A stretch of DNA of 30,533 bases from Oscillospiraceae bacterium (GCA_014796735.1 JAAVIG010000066.1:1-30533), one strand, 5' to 3'. Numbered from the stretch's first letter, positions 1-7,910 are shown. The notes: generated from the sequence alone by a model not told the origin. Translations and numbers: made by a program.

Positions 1-1051
1 CCGCCTTTTTCCCGAATATATCTTCAAAATCCTCGTTTGAGGTGATAACGTAGAGACTGTTGGTTCCGAGGGGCAAAAGCCTTTCGCCCATCTGACGGTA
101 TATAAGATCGACCTCGTTCTCCGTCAGCATACGCTTTGCGTAAGGGGGATTGGTTATTATTTTCAAGGGTGTAACGGGATATTCAAAAGCCTTGATCTCT
201 CTTTGGACAAATTCAATACTGTCCTGAACTCCCGCCTTCCACGCGTTTTCCTTAGCAAGCTCAATTGCCGATTTATCCGCGTCAAATCCATAGAGGGATA
301 TTTTTTCCTTTTTTACTCTTTCCCTTGCCTCCTTGAACTCCCTTTCCCACACTTCCTTATGAAAACATTTCCATTCGGAGGCGATGAAGCTTCGGTTCAT
401 TCCGGGAGCTATGTTCAGCTGCTTCATGGCGGCTTCTATCAGTATAGTGCCGCTTCCGCAAAAGGGATCGCAAAGGCTGTCCGAGCTTCTTACATGAGCA
501 AGGTCAACTATTCCCGCCGCAAGGGTCTCTCTTATAGGCGCTTCGCCCGATCTGCCGCGGTAGCCCCTTTTGTGCAGACTTACTCCCGTGGTGTCTAAGG
601 TAAGGAGCATAATGTCCTTTTGTAAAAGGAAGTGTACGGGAAAGGTCTCGCTGCTTTCGGGGAGCGTATTTACTCCGTGCTTCTCCCGCATACGCTCCAC
701 AAGAGCTTTTTTAAGCGTTTTCTGTATGGCGGGGATACTGGTGATCTTTGAGCTTAAGGAGTGTCCCTTTGCTATGGGAAAGGCGTCAAGCTTACCCGCG
801 AATTCCTCGATAGGCGCTTTTTTTGCTCCCTCGAAGATCAGGTCAAAATCTGAAGCCTTGAACTCCCCCAATACGATCTGCACTCTTTCGGCAACGGAGG
901 AGGTTATATTCATTTTGGCGGCAACGCTTTCGTCGCCGTCAAAAAACGCCCTGCCGTCCTTCATTGTTATATTTGAGCCGCCCGCTCTTTTTATTTCAAA
1001 GGAGAGGGTTTTTTCCAAGCCGAAAAGGCAGGGTGAGGTCAGTCGGTACAT
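1..1051 (-). CDS. THUMP-domain class I SAM-dependent RNA methyltransferase (3' end outside window)
   Basis: Probably methylates a guanine base of 23S rRNA, as members of the RlmL/YpsC family (COG0116) do; the exact target is not visible. 350 codons are present and the gene runs off the left edge. The first ~150 residues match the THUMP RNA-binding region. The LHKRGYR...API.ETLA block follows at 159-177, then the SAM motif DPFCGSGT at 195-202 and the catalytic NPPY at 301-304. The family is usually 370-390 residues, so only a short C-terminal piece is missing. The ATG at 1051-1049 follows AGAAAGGA at good spacing. A strong hairpin (1072-1109) lies just upstream. The next gene upstream on this strand is far away, so it is probably transcribed separately. 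The family call is firm, the substrate is not. Confidence 0.9.
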   Translation of the reverse strand, partial: MYRLTSPCLFGLEKTLSFEIKRAGGSNITMKDGRAFFDGDESVAAKMNITSSVAERVQIVLGEFKASDFDLIFEGAKKAPIEEFAGKLDAFPIAKGHSLSSKITSIPAIQKTLKKALVERMREKHGVNTLPESSETFPVHFLLQKDIMLLTLDTTGVSLHKRGYRGRSGEAPIRETLAAGIVDLAHVRSSDSLCDPFCGSGTILIEAAMKQLNIAPGMNRSFIASEWKCFHKEVWEREFKEARERVKKEKISLYGFDADKSAIELAKENAWKAGVQDSIEFVQREIKAFEYPVTPLKIITNPPYAKRMLTENEVDLIYRQMGERLLPLGTNSLYVITSNEDFEDIFGKKA

Positions 1052-1071
1052 TGGGTGTTATCCTTTCTGAG

Positions 1072-1109
1072 CCCGTTTTTCCTTTATTAGGATTACCAAT
1101 AAAAACGGG
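1072..1109 (-). promoter_or_regulatory. Leader hairpin upstream of the THUMP methyltransferase
   Basis: On the minus strand CCCGTTTTT and AAAAACGGG form a perfect 9-bp stem 20 bases before the start codon, and the loop contains a further ATT/AAT pairing. No run of T follows, so a terminator is unlikely. It may affect translation or mRNA stability; the function is not known. Confidence 0.4.
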
Positions 1110-1242
1110 GTAATGCGAGGGGGAGGAAAATTCATAACTGCGGTACACCGGAAGGTCTTTCCCAAAATCAAACGGTTTAGGAAAATCGTTTTCGTGAGAA
1201 AGGGTCAAAGACAAAGGAAGAAATGCGGCGGTGCAGTCGGTC

Positions 1243-1506
1243 GGGCGGCGGAGCCGCGGGCGACTGCCCGCTGAAATGCGTCAGCATTTCAAAATTTTCT
1301 CCGTCAGGAGAAAATTTGGCTCCGCCCCCGCTGTGGGGCAGTTATTGTAAAAGGGGCAGTAGTTGAGGATAGGGCGGCACAGCCTTATTGGGGGAGCAAG
1401 CAAAATAATACATTGTACAAACCGATGGGAGAAATGCACGGCGTTACTGCCGAATAAACCCGCTCGTAGCGGAACGCCCGCGGACCGAATATGAATAAAG
1501 CTCAAC
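1243..1506 (+). repeat. Dispersed structured repeat, copy A (cloverleaf module plus tail)
   Basis: One of three related copies (others near 5516-5737 and 27231-27491). The 5' module 1247-1326 has an outer stem GGCGGAGCC (1247-1255) with GGCTCCGCC (1318-1326). It encloses three hairpins: GCGGGC/GCCCGC (1256-1271), GAAATGC/GCATTTC (1273-1290) and an 11-bp AT-rich stem (1292-1317). A tail of about 180 bases follows, conserved in copy C up to GAATAAAGC near 1500. No plausible protein is encoded. It fills most of the 585-base gap between the methyltransferase and pbp1A. It could be a non-autonomous mobile element or a structured RNA. Confidence 0.75.
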
Positions 1507-1545
1507 CTATAACTGCCGCTAAGCTACAGCCCTAACTGACCGATT

Positions 1546-1644
1546 TATACCAATCCCATTTTAACCCTGCGTAATACCCACAAGTTAAAATAGGACCGCA
1601 TACGAAACACTATTCCCCGTTTTAAAAAGGGAGAGGTTAATTAT
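1546..1644 (+). repeat. Short palindromic dispersed repeat, copy 1 (diverged, full length)
   Basis: Begins TATACCAATCC and carries the family loop sequence CGTAATACCCA. Two stem regions are still recognisable: CCATTTTAAC pairing with GTTAAAATAGG, then a second AT-rich hairpin. The right end covers the stop codon of pbp1A (TAA, complement of 1637-1639). Compared with the copies at 22252 and 22637 it has many substitutions but keeps most of the pairing of the first hairpin. Confidence 0.65.
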
Positions 1645-4141
1645 ACAGCGGTATCTCCTCCGATTTATAATCCGCCCAAAACGCCTCATAAAACGCGTCA
1701 TGATCCTGTCCTCCGCAGAGCTGTGGGATATTGCTCTTTCTGTAATATCCCACGCGGGTCTCGGGACAGTTGTCACCCGCTATAAGTCCCGTTTGAGTGC
1801 AGTAATTTATCGTAATGACATTTGGATCGGGAGTAAAGCTTTGAGCGGGCTCGCCCTCGGTTATCACCTTCATGACATTTCCCCAGACGGCGGGGACGGT
1901 ATTCCAGTTGTCGCTTCTGTAAATAGGCTTGTGATTGTCGCGGCTGATACGGTAGCACGCCACGTATCTCGGAGTAAGTCCCACAAAGGACAGGGTGGAT
2001 TCGTCGTTTGCCGTACCCGTTTTGCCCACTACCTCAATATCGCCCAGATCGGCATTGCGTCCCGAGCCGTACAGGTTAGTACCCGCAACTACCATTCGCA
2101 TGAGCCTGTTGGTAATATAAGCGGTATCGGAGGAAATTATCCTCTCTCCCACAGCCTCCTGTGAAAGCACTATCCTGCCGTCGCTGTCCACTACCTTTGA
2201 ATAGAGATAAGGCTTGTAATAAAGACCGCCGTTGCCCATTATAGCGTAAGCGGAGGCGAGCTGAGTCAATGTAACGCCCTCGGTGATGGAGCCCAGCGCA
2301 AGAGGTGAATATGACATATCGTTTACGGGGTCCAATGTAAAGTGAAGCTTTTCGGAAAGCTGCGTATAAGCCTTTTGTATGCCCACTCTGCTTAATACGT
2401 TTACCGCTATTGTATTCAAAGATTCCTGCACTGCGTACCATGCGGGGTAATAAAGTCCGTCGCCGAAGGAATACTCCTCAGCGTAGTTATGGGGCCAACG
2501 CACCGTATCGTCCTCGGGATCGTATCCGAACACACCGTCGTACGGTCCGGGACCGAAAGCGGCGGCCGGGATTTTACCCGATTCGTTTTTAAGCATTGTG
2601 GAGTAGGTTATTATATCGTTTTCCAACGCAACGGAGTACACCGCCAAGGGCTTAATGGTCGAGCCGATGATCTGCGGGTCCATGGTGGCGCGGTTAAAGC
2701 AGTTGTCGCCCTCCTTTTCGCCCAGACCGCCTACCAGCGCCAGCACCGTTCCGTTGTAGTCGGTGATGATAAAGGATGCCTGAATGGTATTCTGTCTTGC
2801 AAGCTCCGCTTCGTTTACAACGGTGTCGGGAGAATCGAAAACGGTGGAATCGTCATAGGATTTCAAAACAAGATAGGGGTCCTTAAACATTTCCTCCAGC
2901 TTATTTTGCATATCCATATCCATGTTTAAATACGCTTTGAAGCCGCCCTTGTAAAACAGCTCCTCCGCAGCGTCCGAGGTAATACCCCTGAGCTCCGCCA
3001 AGTCTCTTATTATCTGCTTGATAGCGGCGTCAACATACCAGTTCTGGCTTACGGTATAGTTTCCGTTCCACTTGTAGGGTGTGTAAGAGTCGGCCTCTTC
3101 GATGCCCAATTCCTCCCACGAAACGTTTTCGTAGTAAAGATCGTCATTGCCGTCTTCGTTTTCGTCCTGAATACCGTAATATTCGTTGTAGCGCTCGTCA
3201 ACATAGCCGAAGTAATCTCCCTTTACGGGCAGGCGGAATCTTACCTTTTCCGTTAAGGCGTCCTGATATTCCTTTGTGGAAATATATCCGTACTCGTACA
3301 TTTTACTCAGCGCGTACGTCTGTCTCTTCTTAGCCTCCTCAAGGTCGTAGTAAGGATTCATAAAGGTTGGCGAGCGCACTATTCCGGCCAGGAGCGCCGC
3401 TTCCGCAATTGTAAGGTCCGAGGGGGCTTTGTCAAAGTATCTTATCGACGCCGAGGCGATACCGTAGGAAGTGCCGCCAAAGCCGATACGGTTAAGGTAG
3501 CTTTCCAGAATTTCTTTTTTGGTATACTTTTTTTCCAGCTCCAAGGCTCTGAACACCTCTCTGAGCTTACGCCCGATAGTGACCTCCTTGTCGCCCGTAA
3601 TATCTCTTACAAGCTGCTGGGTTATAGTGGAACCGCCGTCGGTGCCGCCGCTCAATACCATTTGAACCGTTACGGCAACCGTTCTTTTCCAGTCAACGCC
3701 GTCATGTTCCGTAAAACGCGCGTCCTCAACCGAAATAAACGCGTTTATAACATGCTGCGGCAGATCGTCTATATCGATAAGCACACGGTTCTGGTCGGTG
3801 CTTAACTGCTTTAGCTGTATCTCGTTGCCTTCCGCGTCATAGGCGTAAAGAAATGTTGAGGAGTTAAGCTCCGCGTCCTCCAGGCTTACGTCAAAGTCGG
3901 TTTCCGCAAACTGAGTTACATAAAGAGCAAGTCCTGTGATAATAATACATATCGCGATTATTATCGCCAAAAGCATAGCGGCTATGGTAGTGCCTATTAT
4001 GCCGAATCCCTTTGCGATTACCTGACCAACGGTTATTTTTTCGGGCTCGATGACTGCGCCTCTGTGCCTTTTCTTCTTTTTAGCCGGAGAAACGGGCTCG
4101 TCGCCTATTTTTACGTATTTTACTTTTTTGTCGTTGTTCAT
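1637..4141 (-). CDS. Class A penicillin-binding protein (bifunctional transglycosylase/transpeptidase, PBP1A family)
   Basis: Polymerises lipid II into glycan strands and cross-links the peptides at the outer face of the membrane. 834 residues, as expected for the family. A short basic cytoplasmic tail is followed by one membrane helix (~44-75). The GT51 domain carries the VEDARFTEHDG motif with catalytic Glu139, then GGSTITQQL and the KKEILESYLN block. The transpeptidase domain has STIK with active-site Ser494 and Lys497, SLN at 574-576 and KTG at 707-709. A Tyr/Asp/Glu-rich stretch of ~50 residues lies between the two domains. The ATG at 4141 is chosen because AGGTG lies 6 bases before it; an in-frame GTG three codons upstream has no such site. 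It has its own promoter (4295-4323) and repeats at both ends. Confidence 0.95.
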   Translation of the reverse strand: MNNDKKVKYVKIGDEPVSPAKKKKRHRGAVIEPEKITVGQVIAKGFGIIGTTIAAMLLAIIIAICIIITGLALYVTQFAETDFDVSLEDAELNSSTFLYAYDAEGNEIQLKQLSTDQNRVLIDIDDLPQHVINAFISVEDARFTEHDGVDWKRTVAVTVQMVLSGGTDGGSTITQQLVRDITGDKEVTIGRKLREVFRALELEKKYTKKEILESYLNRIGFGGTSYGIASASIRYFDKAPSDLTIAEAALLAGIVRSPTFMNPYYDLEEAKKRQTYALSKMYEYGYISTKEYQDALTEKVRFRLPVKGDYFGYVDERYNEYYGIQDENEDGNDDLYYENVSWEELGIEEADSYTPYKWNGNYTVSQNWYVDAAIKQIIRDLAELRGITSDAAEELFYKGGFKAYLNMDMDMQNKLEEMFKDPYLVLKSYDDSTVFDSPDTVVNEAELARQNTIQASFIITDYNGTVLALVGGLGEKEGDNCFNRATMDPQIIGSTIKPLAVYSVALENDIITYSTMLKNESGKIPAAAFGPGPYDGVFGYDPEDDTVRWPHNYAEEYSFGDGLYYPAWYAVQESLNTIAVNVLSRVGIQKAYTQLSEKLHFTLDPVNDMSYSPLALGSITEGVTLTQLASAYAIMGNGGLYYKPYLYSKVVDSDGRIVLSQEAVGERIISSDTAYITNRLMRMVVAGTNLYGSGRNADLGDIEVVGKTGTANDESTLSFVGLTPRYVACYRISRDNHKPIYRSDNWNTVPAVWGNVMKVITEGEPAQSFTPDPNVITINYCTQTGLIAGDNCPETRVGYYRKSNIPQLCGGQDHDAFYEAFWADYKSEEIPLYN

Positions 4142-4177
4142 ATAAATCACCTGATAAAGTTACTGCTGTAAGCCGAT

Positions 4178-4300
4178 TATACCAATCCTATTTTAACCTG
4201 ACGTAATACCCACAGTTCAAAAAGGGATTAGTGTTGTTGACGAGCGGACATAGTCTGCCGCAATCAAACATACTATCCGATTATTAACGGTTTTAGTATA
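4178..4300 (+). repeat. Short palindromic dispersed repeat, copy 2 (in the pbp1A leader)
   Basis: Starts TATACCAATCC and contains the conserved loop block CTGACGTAATACCCACAG, ending TTTTAGTATA. The left arm has drifted (CCTATTTTAACCTG against CAGTTCAAAAAGGG), and the second hairpin carries about 25 extra bases. It lies between the pbp1A start codon and promoter, and its right end coincides with the -10 hexamer of that promoter. Confidence 0.6.
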
Positions 4301-4323
4301 CCACACTTTCGCCAAAATGTTAA
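4295..4323 (-). promoter_or_regulatory. Sigma-A-type promoter for pbp1A
   Basis: On the minus strand TTAACA (complement 4318-4323), a 17-base spacer and TATACT (complement 4295-4300) make a good vegetative promoter. The predicted leader is about 150 bases long and contains repeat copy 2. The -10 box coincides with the right end of that repeat. Confidence 0.65.
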
Positions 4324-4382
4324 GCCTTTTTTTAATATTTTCATAAATTTAACTTATTTAAATATAAAATCAACCAATATAA

Positions 4383-4411
4383 TTGACAATAAAGGGCAAA
4401 AATAGTATAAT
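4383..4411 (+). promoter_or_regulatory. Consensus sigma-A promoter for the zinc-ribbon membrane protein
   Basis: TTGACA at 4383-4388, a 17-base spacer and TATAAT at 4406-4411 match the consensus exactly. Transcription should start near 4418, giving a leader of about 100 bases. The leader has two small hairpins (AAGGG...CCCTT near 4448-4463, AACA...TGTT near 4489-4503). The promoter position rules out the in-frame ATG start further upstream. Confidence 0.85.
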
Positions 4412-4520
4412 TGTACTAAAATATATTACATTCAAACAGACGAGAAACAAGGGTTTTTACCCTTTGGCGAAATTCCGAGAACATTTCAAACAGCAAGCTT
4501 GTTCAGAAAGGAAGCAAGGT

Positions 4521-5495
4521 ATGAACAACCAACATGGCCGACAGCCGCAGCAGCAAAATCCGCCTTCGCCAACATATATTCCCTCTCAAAGACCGTATAC
4601 TGATTTTGCGGCGGAAAAGAAACGGAAAGCGGACGCAATAAACGCTCTCGGAGATAAAATATCCGCCGTTATGAGAACAAATCCCGTTTTGGCGGTCATT
4701 GAAAGAAACGCCGATATTATTTCCTACATAATAACAGGCGTTTCCGCTTTGCTTACAATACTGTCTATGTCCTTAAACTATTTTGATATTGTTTTCGGCT
4801 ATATTTCCCTGATATTCGGATTTTTTGCCCTCTCAAAAAAGAGCGCGCTTCCCCTTGCAGTATCTCTGTCGGTTCTGTCGCTGTTTAAATTGGTCTGCTT
4901 TATCGGCAGTATCGCAAATTTCGCGGTGCCGGACCGCAATGCGTTTTTTCCTGTGGGCTTTGTGATAAGCTTTGTTTTCTCGATATTTGAGTTAACGGCT
5001 ATCGGTTATATTACCTTTATCGTGTGGACTTACTTTGCGGCCGCTATACCCGAAAGACCGTGCCCCCGTCCTTATTACGGACAGCCGCCGCTTCAGCCCG
5101 TGCAGCCGCCCCCGCAGCAAAATGGGAAGCCCGAATCCGCACCCGCAGCCGAATCCGCTGCCCCGTCGGTACCCGCCGACGATGCCGAGGAAATCCAAGC
5201 TGAAGAAGAGATAAATTCCACGCCTCTTTCGGTATCCGAAACGACTTTCGAAGCCGCTCCCGAGCCCGAAACGGCTCCTGCGGCCGATTCCGAGGACAGG
5301 CCCGCCGCCGTGCCCGGGCAGCATTCTATAAGCGCTCCCGTTAACACTCCCATTTTGAAGCCTCTTGTTTCCGCATTTGCCGAAGATCGCGCCGAGCCGA
5401 GCTCCGCTTCCGTTAAGCAAAAGTTTTGTACGGCCTGCGGTACCGCCAATATTATAGAGGCGGCTTTCTGTAAGCAGTGCGGGCGGAAGTTCTGA
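4521..5495 (+). CDS. Multi-pass membrane protein with C-terminal zinc ribbon
   Basis: Function not known. 324 residues. A Gln/Pro-rich N-terminus is followed by about four predicted membrane helices (~residues 64-180). A long Pro/Glu/Ala-rich, probably disordered linker runs to ~300, and a C-terminal zinc ribbon has two CxxC knuckles (FCTACG...FCKQCGRKF) in the last 25 residues. Similar architectures are common in Clostridia. The ATG at 4521 follows AGAAAGGAAGCAAGGT; a start 46 codons earlier would overlap the promoter. The gene stands alone on the plus strand, divergent from pbp1A, and repeat copy B follows it. The ribbon may bind zinc and mediate protein contacts; this is inference. Confidence 0.85.
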   Translation: MNNQHGRQPQQQNPPSPTYIPSQRPYTDFAAEKKRKADAINALGDKISAVMRTNPVLAVIERNADIISYIITGVSALLTILSMSLNYFDIVFGYISLIFGFFALSKKSALPLAVSLSVLSLFKLVCFIGSIANFAVPDRNAFFPVGFVISFVFSIFELTAIGYITFIVWTYFAAAIPERPCPRPYYGQPPLQPVQPPPQQNGKPESAPAAESAAPSVPADDAEEIQAEEEINSTPLSVSETTFEAAPEPETAPAADSEDRPAAVPGQHSISAPVNTPILKPLVSAFAEDRAEPSSASVKQKFCTACGTANIIEAAFCKQCGRKF

Positions 5496-5515
5496 TTGAA
5501 ATTTCGGTTGATTCC

Positions 5516-5737
5516 TTATGATCGTGTGCTTCAATTAGTAACGTTGGCTGCTCCCATTAGTCGGTACAATGTATGATAATGCTTGTTCACCCAATCAAGC
5601 CGTACCGCCCTATCCCGTACAGCTGCTCCTTTTTCATTAACTGCCCTACAGCCGGGGCGGAGCCAAATTTTCTCCTGCGTCGGAAATTTTGAAATGCTGA
5701 CGCATTTCAGCTTGCTTATGCAAGCGGCTCCGCCGCT
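5516..5737 (-). repeat. Dispersed structured repeat, copy B (inverted)
   Basis: Reverse-strand copy of the family at 1243 and 27231. The cloverleaf module is at 5656-5734 with the same outer stem GGCGGAGCC/GGCTCCGCC and the identical middle hairpin GAAATGCGTCAGCATTTC. Its first hairpin is GCTTGC/GCAAGC instead of GCGGGC/GCCCGC, a double compensatory change. The third hairpin is partly degraded. The tail (GGATAGGGCGGTAC..., ACATTGTAC, AATGGGAG) is conserved. It occupies most of the gap between the zinc-ribbon gene and pgsA. Confidence 0.75.
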
Positions 5738-5804
5738 CAACGCCGCTTACCGCTCACCCTTCCGTTATACCTCCGAAATAAAACAATTTCAACCGTCAAA
5801 CCAA

Positions 5805-5833
5805 AAAGGGGCTGTAAAAAAATCAGCCCCTTT
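5805..5833. terminator. Bidirectional rho-independent terminator between convergent genes
   Basis: AAAGGGGCTG (5805-5814) and CAGCCCCTTT (5824-5833) form a 10-bp stem with A/T runs on both sides. It lies 5 bases after the pgsA stop codon on the minus strand and can also end plus-strand transcription from the zinc-ribbon gene. Confidence 0.8.
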
Positions 5834-5838
5834 ATTTA

Positions 5839-6417
5839 TTATCTTTCGCTGTCCGTCAGCAGTTTCCAATAGCTCGACACATATCCTATGCCGCTTATGA
5901 TAGTAAGCACCGTACTCAAAACCATAAGCAAGTCCGAAATTATCCCCACGGGAAAATCTTGGCTCAACAGTATAATATTTTCCGTAAAAATATGCATACC
6001 CGTTATCAGGCATATGGACACCATAGTAACGGCGGTTTTTACCTTACCCCATATTCCCGCGGCGATCACTATATGCTCCTTATTTCCCGCCGCGACCAAG
6101 CGCAGTGCGGAAACGATAAACTCTCTGGCGATAATTATAATTACCAGAAACGAGTAAGTCCACTTTAATTCTACCATACAGATCAAAGCGGATGACACCA
6201 GTATTTTATCGGCAAGAGGGTCCAAAAATTTTCCTAAGTTGGTAACAAGCCCTCTTTTTCTTGCTATCTTGCCGTCTATCATATCGGTAATGGAAGCGGC
6301 AATAAAGATGATAAGCGCCCAAAGATAGTTAAAGGGTATGTCCGTCACTATCATAAATACCACATAAAACGGTACGGCTACCGTTCTTGCTATCGTCAGC
6401 TTATTGGGAAGGTTCAC
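5839..6417 (-). CDS. pgsA: CDP-diacylglycerol--glycerol-3-phosphate 3-phosphatidyltransferase
   Basis: Integral membrane enzyme that makes phosphatidylglycerophosphate, the committed step to phosphatidylglycerol and cardiolipin. 192 residues with several hydrophobic helices. The CDP-alcohol phosphotransferase signature D-x2-DG-x2-AR-x8-G-x3-D-x3-D is complete (Asp45, Asp48, Gly49, Ala52, Arg53, Gly62, Asp66, Asp70). The start codon is GTG at 6417, preceded by AAGGAG seven bases upstream. It follows rimO after only 15 bases, so the two are almost certainly co-transcribed; a terminator follows directly. The rimO-pgsA neighbourhood is common in Bacillota and Clostridia. Confidence 0.95.
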   Translation of the reverse strand: MNLPNKLTIARTVAVPFYVVFMIVTDIPFNYLWALIIFIAASITDMIDGKIARKRGLVTNLGKFLDPLADKILVSSALICMVELKWTYSFLVIIIIAREFIVSALRLVAAGNKEHIVIAAGIWGKVKTAVTMVSICLITGMHIFTENIILLSQDFPVGIISDLLMVLSTVLTIISGIGYVSSYWKLLTDSER

Positions 6418-6432
6418 GTCGATTCTCCTTTT

Positions 6433-7758
6433 TTACAGAGTTTTTCCTATCAGATTGTTTTCTACCGAGTCGGTAATTTCAACGTTGACAAATTCGCCCG
6501 TTTTAAGTCCCTTGCCCTTAAAATAAATCATTCCGTCTATCTCGGGAGCCAGCATATAGTTTCTTCCGAAGTACATCTCAAAGTAGCGGTCGTAGCCCTC
6601 TACCACCGTTTCGTATACCTTGCCCGTCTGTTCGGAGCAGAAATCGCTTACCCGCACCTCCTGCTGCTCGTTGATTATCTCGGCGCGGTGCTCCTTTTCC
6701 GATTTCGGCACCTGATTAGGCATCTCCGCGGCGGGAGTTCCGTCCTCGGCGGAGTAGGCAAAGCATCCTAAATGCTCAAATCTTACGCTGTTCACAAATT
6801 CCGCCAGCTCCGTAAACTGCTCCTCCGTTTCCCCGGGGAAGCCTGTTATAAGTGTAGTGCGCAAAACGATTCCGGGAATTTTGTTCCTCAGCTTTGCGAA
6901 AAGATCCCAAAGGCTTTGTTCATCGCCCGTGCGGTTCATTGCCTTTAAAATGTCGCGGTTACAGTGCTGAATGGGAACGTCTATGTAAGGCAGTATCTTT
7001 TCCTGCTTAGCCATAGTGTCTATCAGCTTATCGGTAATTCTTTCGGGATAGCAGTACAAAAGGCGTATCCACTTTATACCGTCTATTTCGCATATTTTAT
7101 CCAGCAGCTCCGGAAGCTTCAGCTCGCCGTAAAGATCCAAGCCGTAGCGGGTGGTATCCTGCGCGATGACCACAAGCTCTTTGACTCCGCGCTCGGCAAG
7201 ACGCTGCGCTTCTTTTACCACATTTTCCATAGGTCTGCTGCGGAAATCGCCCCTTATGTAAGGTATAGCGCAGTAGGAGCAGCGGTTGCTGCACCCGTCC
7301 GCTATTCTTAAATAAGCGTAATGGGGCATTGTGGACAGCAGCCTGTCTCCCTCGATATTATATTCACCGAGAGGGCTGTTTAATATAACTCTTTTGTCGG
7401 CTAAAACCTTATTTATCGCCTTAACTATATCGCCGTTGTGCCCCAGACCCAGAACGCCGTCTATTTCGGGAAATTCCTCGTTCATTTGCTGCGGGTAACG
7501 CTGAGCGAGACAGCCTGTGACAATGATTTTCTTGTTTATTCCGTCCGCCTTGCGGTTTATGGCTTCCATTATCTCTTCGATTGCTTCTTCCTTTGCCGAC
7601 TGGATAAAACCGCAGGTATTTATTACCACCACGTCGGCAAGCCCCGCTTCTTCCACAAGCTTAAAGCCTGCTTTGCGTATCTTGTCCATCATTATCTCGG
7701 CGTCGCACTGGTTTTTGGGACAGCCTAAGGAGACCATTCCTACTTTAATTTCTTTCAT
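6433..7758 (-). CDS. rimO: Ribosomal protein S12 methylthiotransferase RimO
   Basis: Radical-SAM enzyme that adds a methylthio group to a conserved Asp of ribosomal protein S12. 441 residues, the usual family length. The N-terminal MTTase domain carries the cluster cysteines in LGCPKNQCD (Cys13), NTCGF and GCLAQRYP. The radical-SAM motif CSNRCSYC (CxxxCxxC) and a C-terminal TRAM-like domain follow. The SLGCPKN form and the overall fit separate RimO from MiaB. The ATG at 7758 is chosen because the family starts a few residues before VSLGCPKN; an AAAGG lies 12 bases upstream, rather far. An upstream in-frame extension of 27 codons runs through leader hairpins and looks non-coding. Confidence 0.95.
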   Translation of the reverse strand: MKEIKVGMVSLGCPKNQCDAEIMMDKIRKAGFKLVEEAGLADVVVINTCGFIQSAKEEAIEEIMEAINRKADGINKKIIVTGCLAQRYPQQMNEEFPEIDGVLGLGHNGDIVKAINKVLADKRVILNSPLGEYNIEGDRLLSTMPHYAYLRIADGCSNRCSYCAIPYIRGDFRSRPMENVVKEAQRLAERGVKELVVIAQDTTRYGLDLYGELKLPELLDKICEIDGIKWIRLLYCYPERITDKLIDTMAKQEKILPYIDVPIQHCNRDILKAMNRTGDEQSLWDLFAKLRNKIPGIVLRTTLITGFPGETEEQFTELAEFVNSVRFEHLGCFAYSAEDGTPAAEMPNQVPKSEKEHRAEIINEQQEVRVSDFCSEQTGKVYETVVEGYDRYFEMYFGRNYMLAPEIDGMIYFKGKGLKTGEFVNVEITDSVENNLIGKTL

Positions 7759-7786
7759 TTTTATGATCTGCCTTTCCACTTGAGGA

Positions 7787-7829
7787 GTGTTGGTACAAAA
7801 GTACCAACACGACGGGTTCGAAAGAACCC
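7787..7829 (-). promoter_or_regulatory. Twin hairpins in the rimO leader
   Basis: GTGTTGGTAC (7787-7796) and GTACCAACAC (7801-7810) form a perfect 10-bp stem. GGGTTC (7814-7819) and GAACCC (7824-7829) form a second stem. On the rimO transcript the second stem can compete with an upstream GAAAGAAC (complement near 7839-7847) for GTTCTTTC. No T-run follows on the rimO strand. The plus strand reads like a terminator (stem then ATTTTTT), but no gene there needs one. Confidence 0.45.
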
Positions 7830-7881
7830 ATTTTTTCAAGTTCTTTCAAACTTATCCTTTTTTTAGTATAACACTTTTTGC

Positions 7882-7910
7882 ATTTTAACACAATTTCCGT
7901 GCCATGTCAA
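7882..7910 (-). promoter_or_regulatory. Sigma-A promoter for rimO-pgsA
   Basis: On the minus strand TTGACA (complement 7905-7910), a 17-base spacer and TAAAAT (complement 7882-7887). An overlapping alternative is TTGTGT-17-TATACT with its -10 at the complement of 7865-7870. Either gives a leader of roughly 100-115 bases containing the twin hairpins. Confidence 0.7.

Noticed and set aside
1281..1505. 74-codon minus-strand frame in repeat copy A, and a 105-codon plus-strand frame at 5583-5900 in copy B
   Set aside because: The frames lie in the structured repeats, are not conserved as proteins between copies, and have no good ribosome binding site.
1052..1636. tRNA or other known RNA gene in the larger gaps (also 16198-16477, 22571-22880 and 27052-27934)
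   Set aside because: No acceptor-stem/T-loop pattern of a tRNA was seen; the cloverleaf in the repeats lacks the GTTC-type T-loop, anticodon arm geometry and CCA context.
4383..4520. Upstream in-frame extension of the zinc-ribbon protein
   Set aside because: The extension starts inside the consensus promoter; the ATG at 4521 has a strong ribosome binding site.
7811..7836. Plus-strand terminator at GGGTTC-GAAA-GAACCC-ATTTTTT
   Set aside because: There is no plus-strand gene between 5495 and this point that would need it; it is treated as part of the rimO leader instead.
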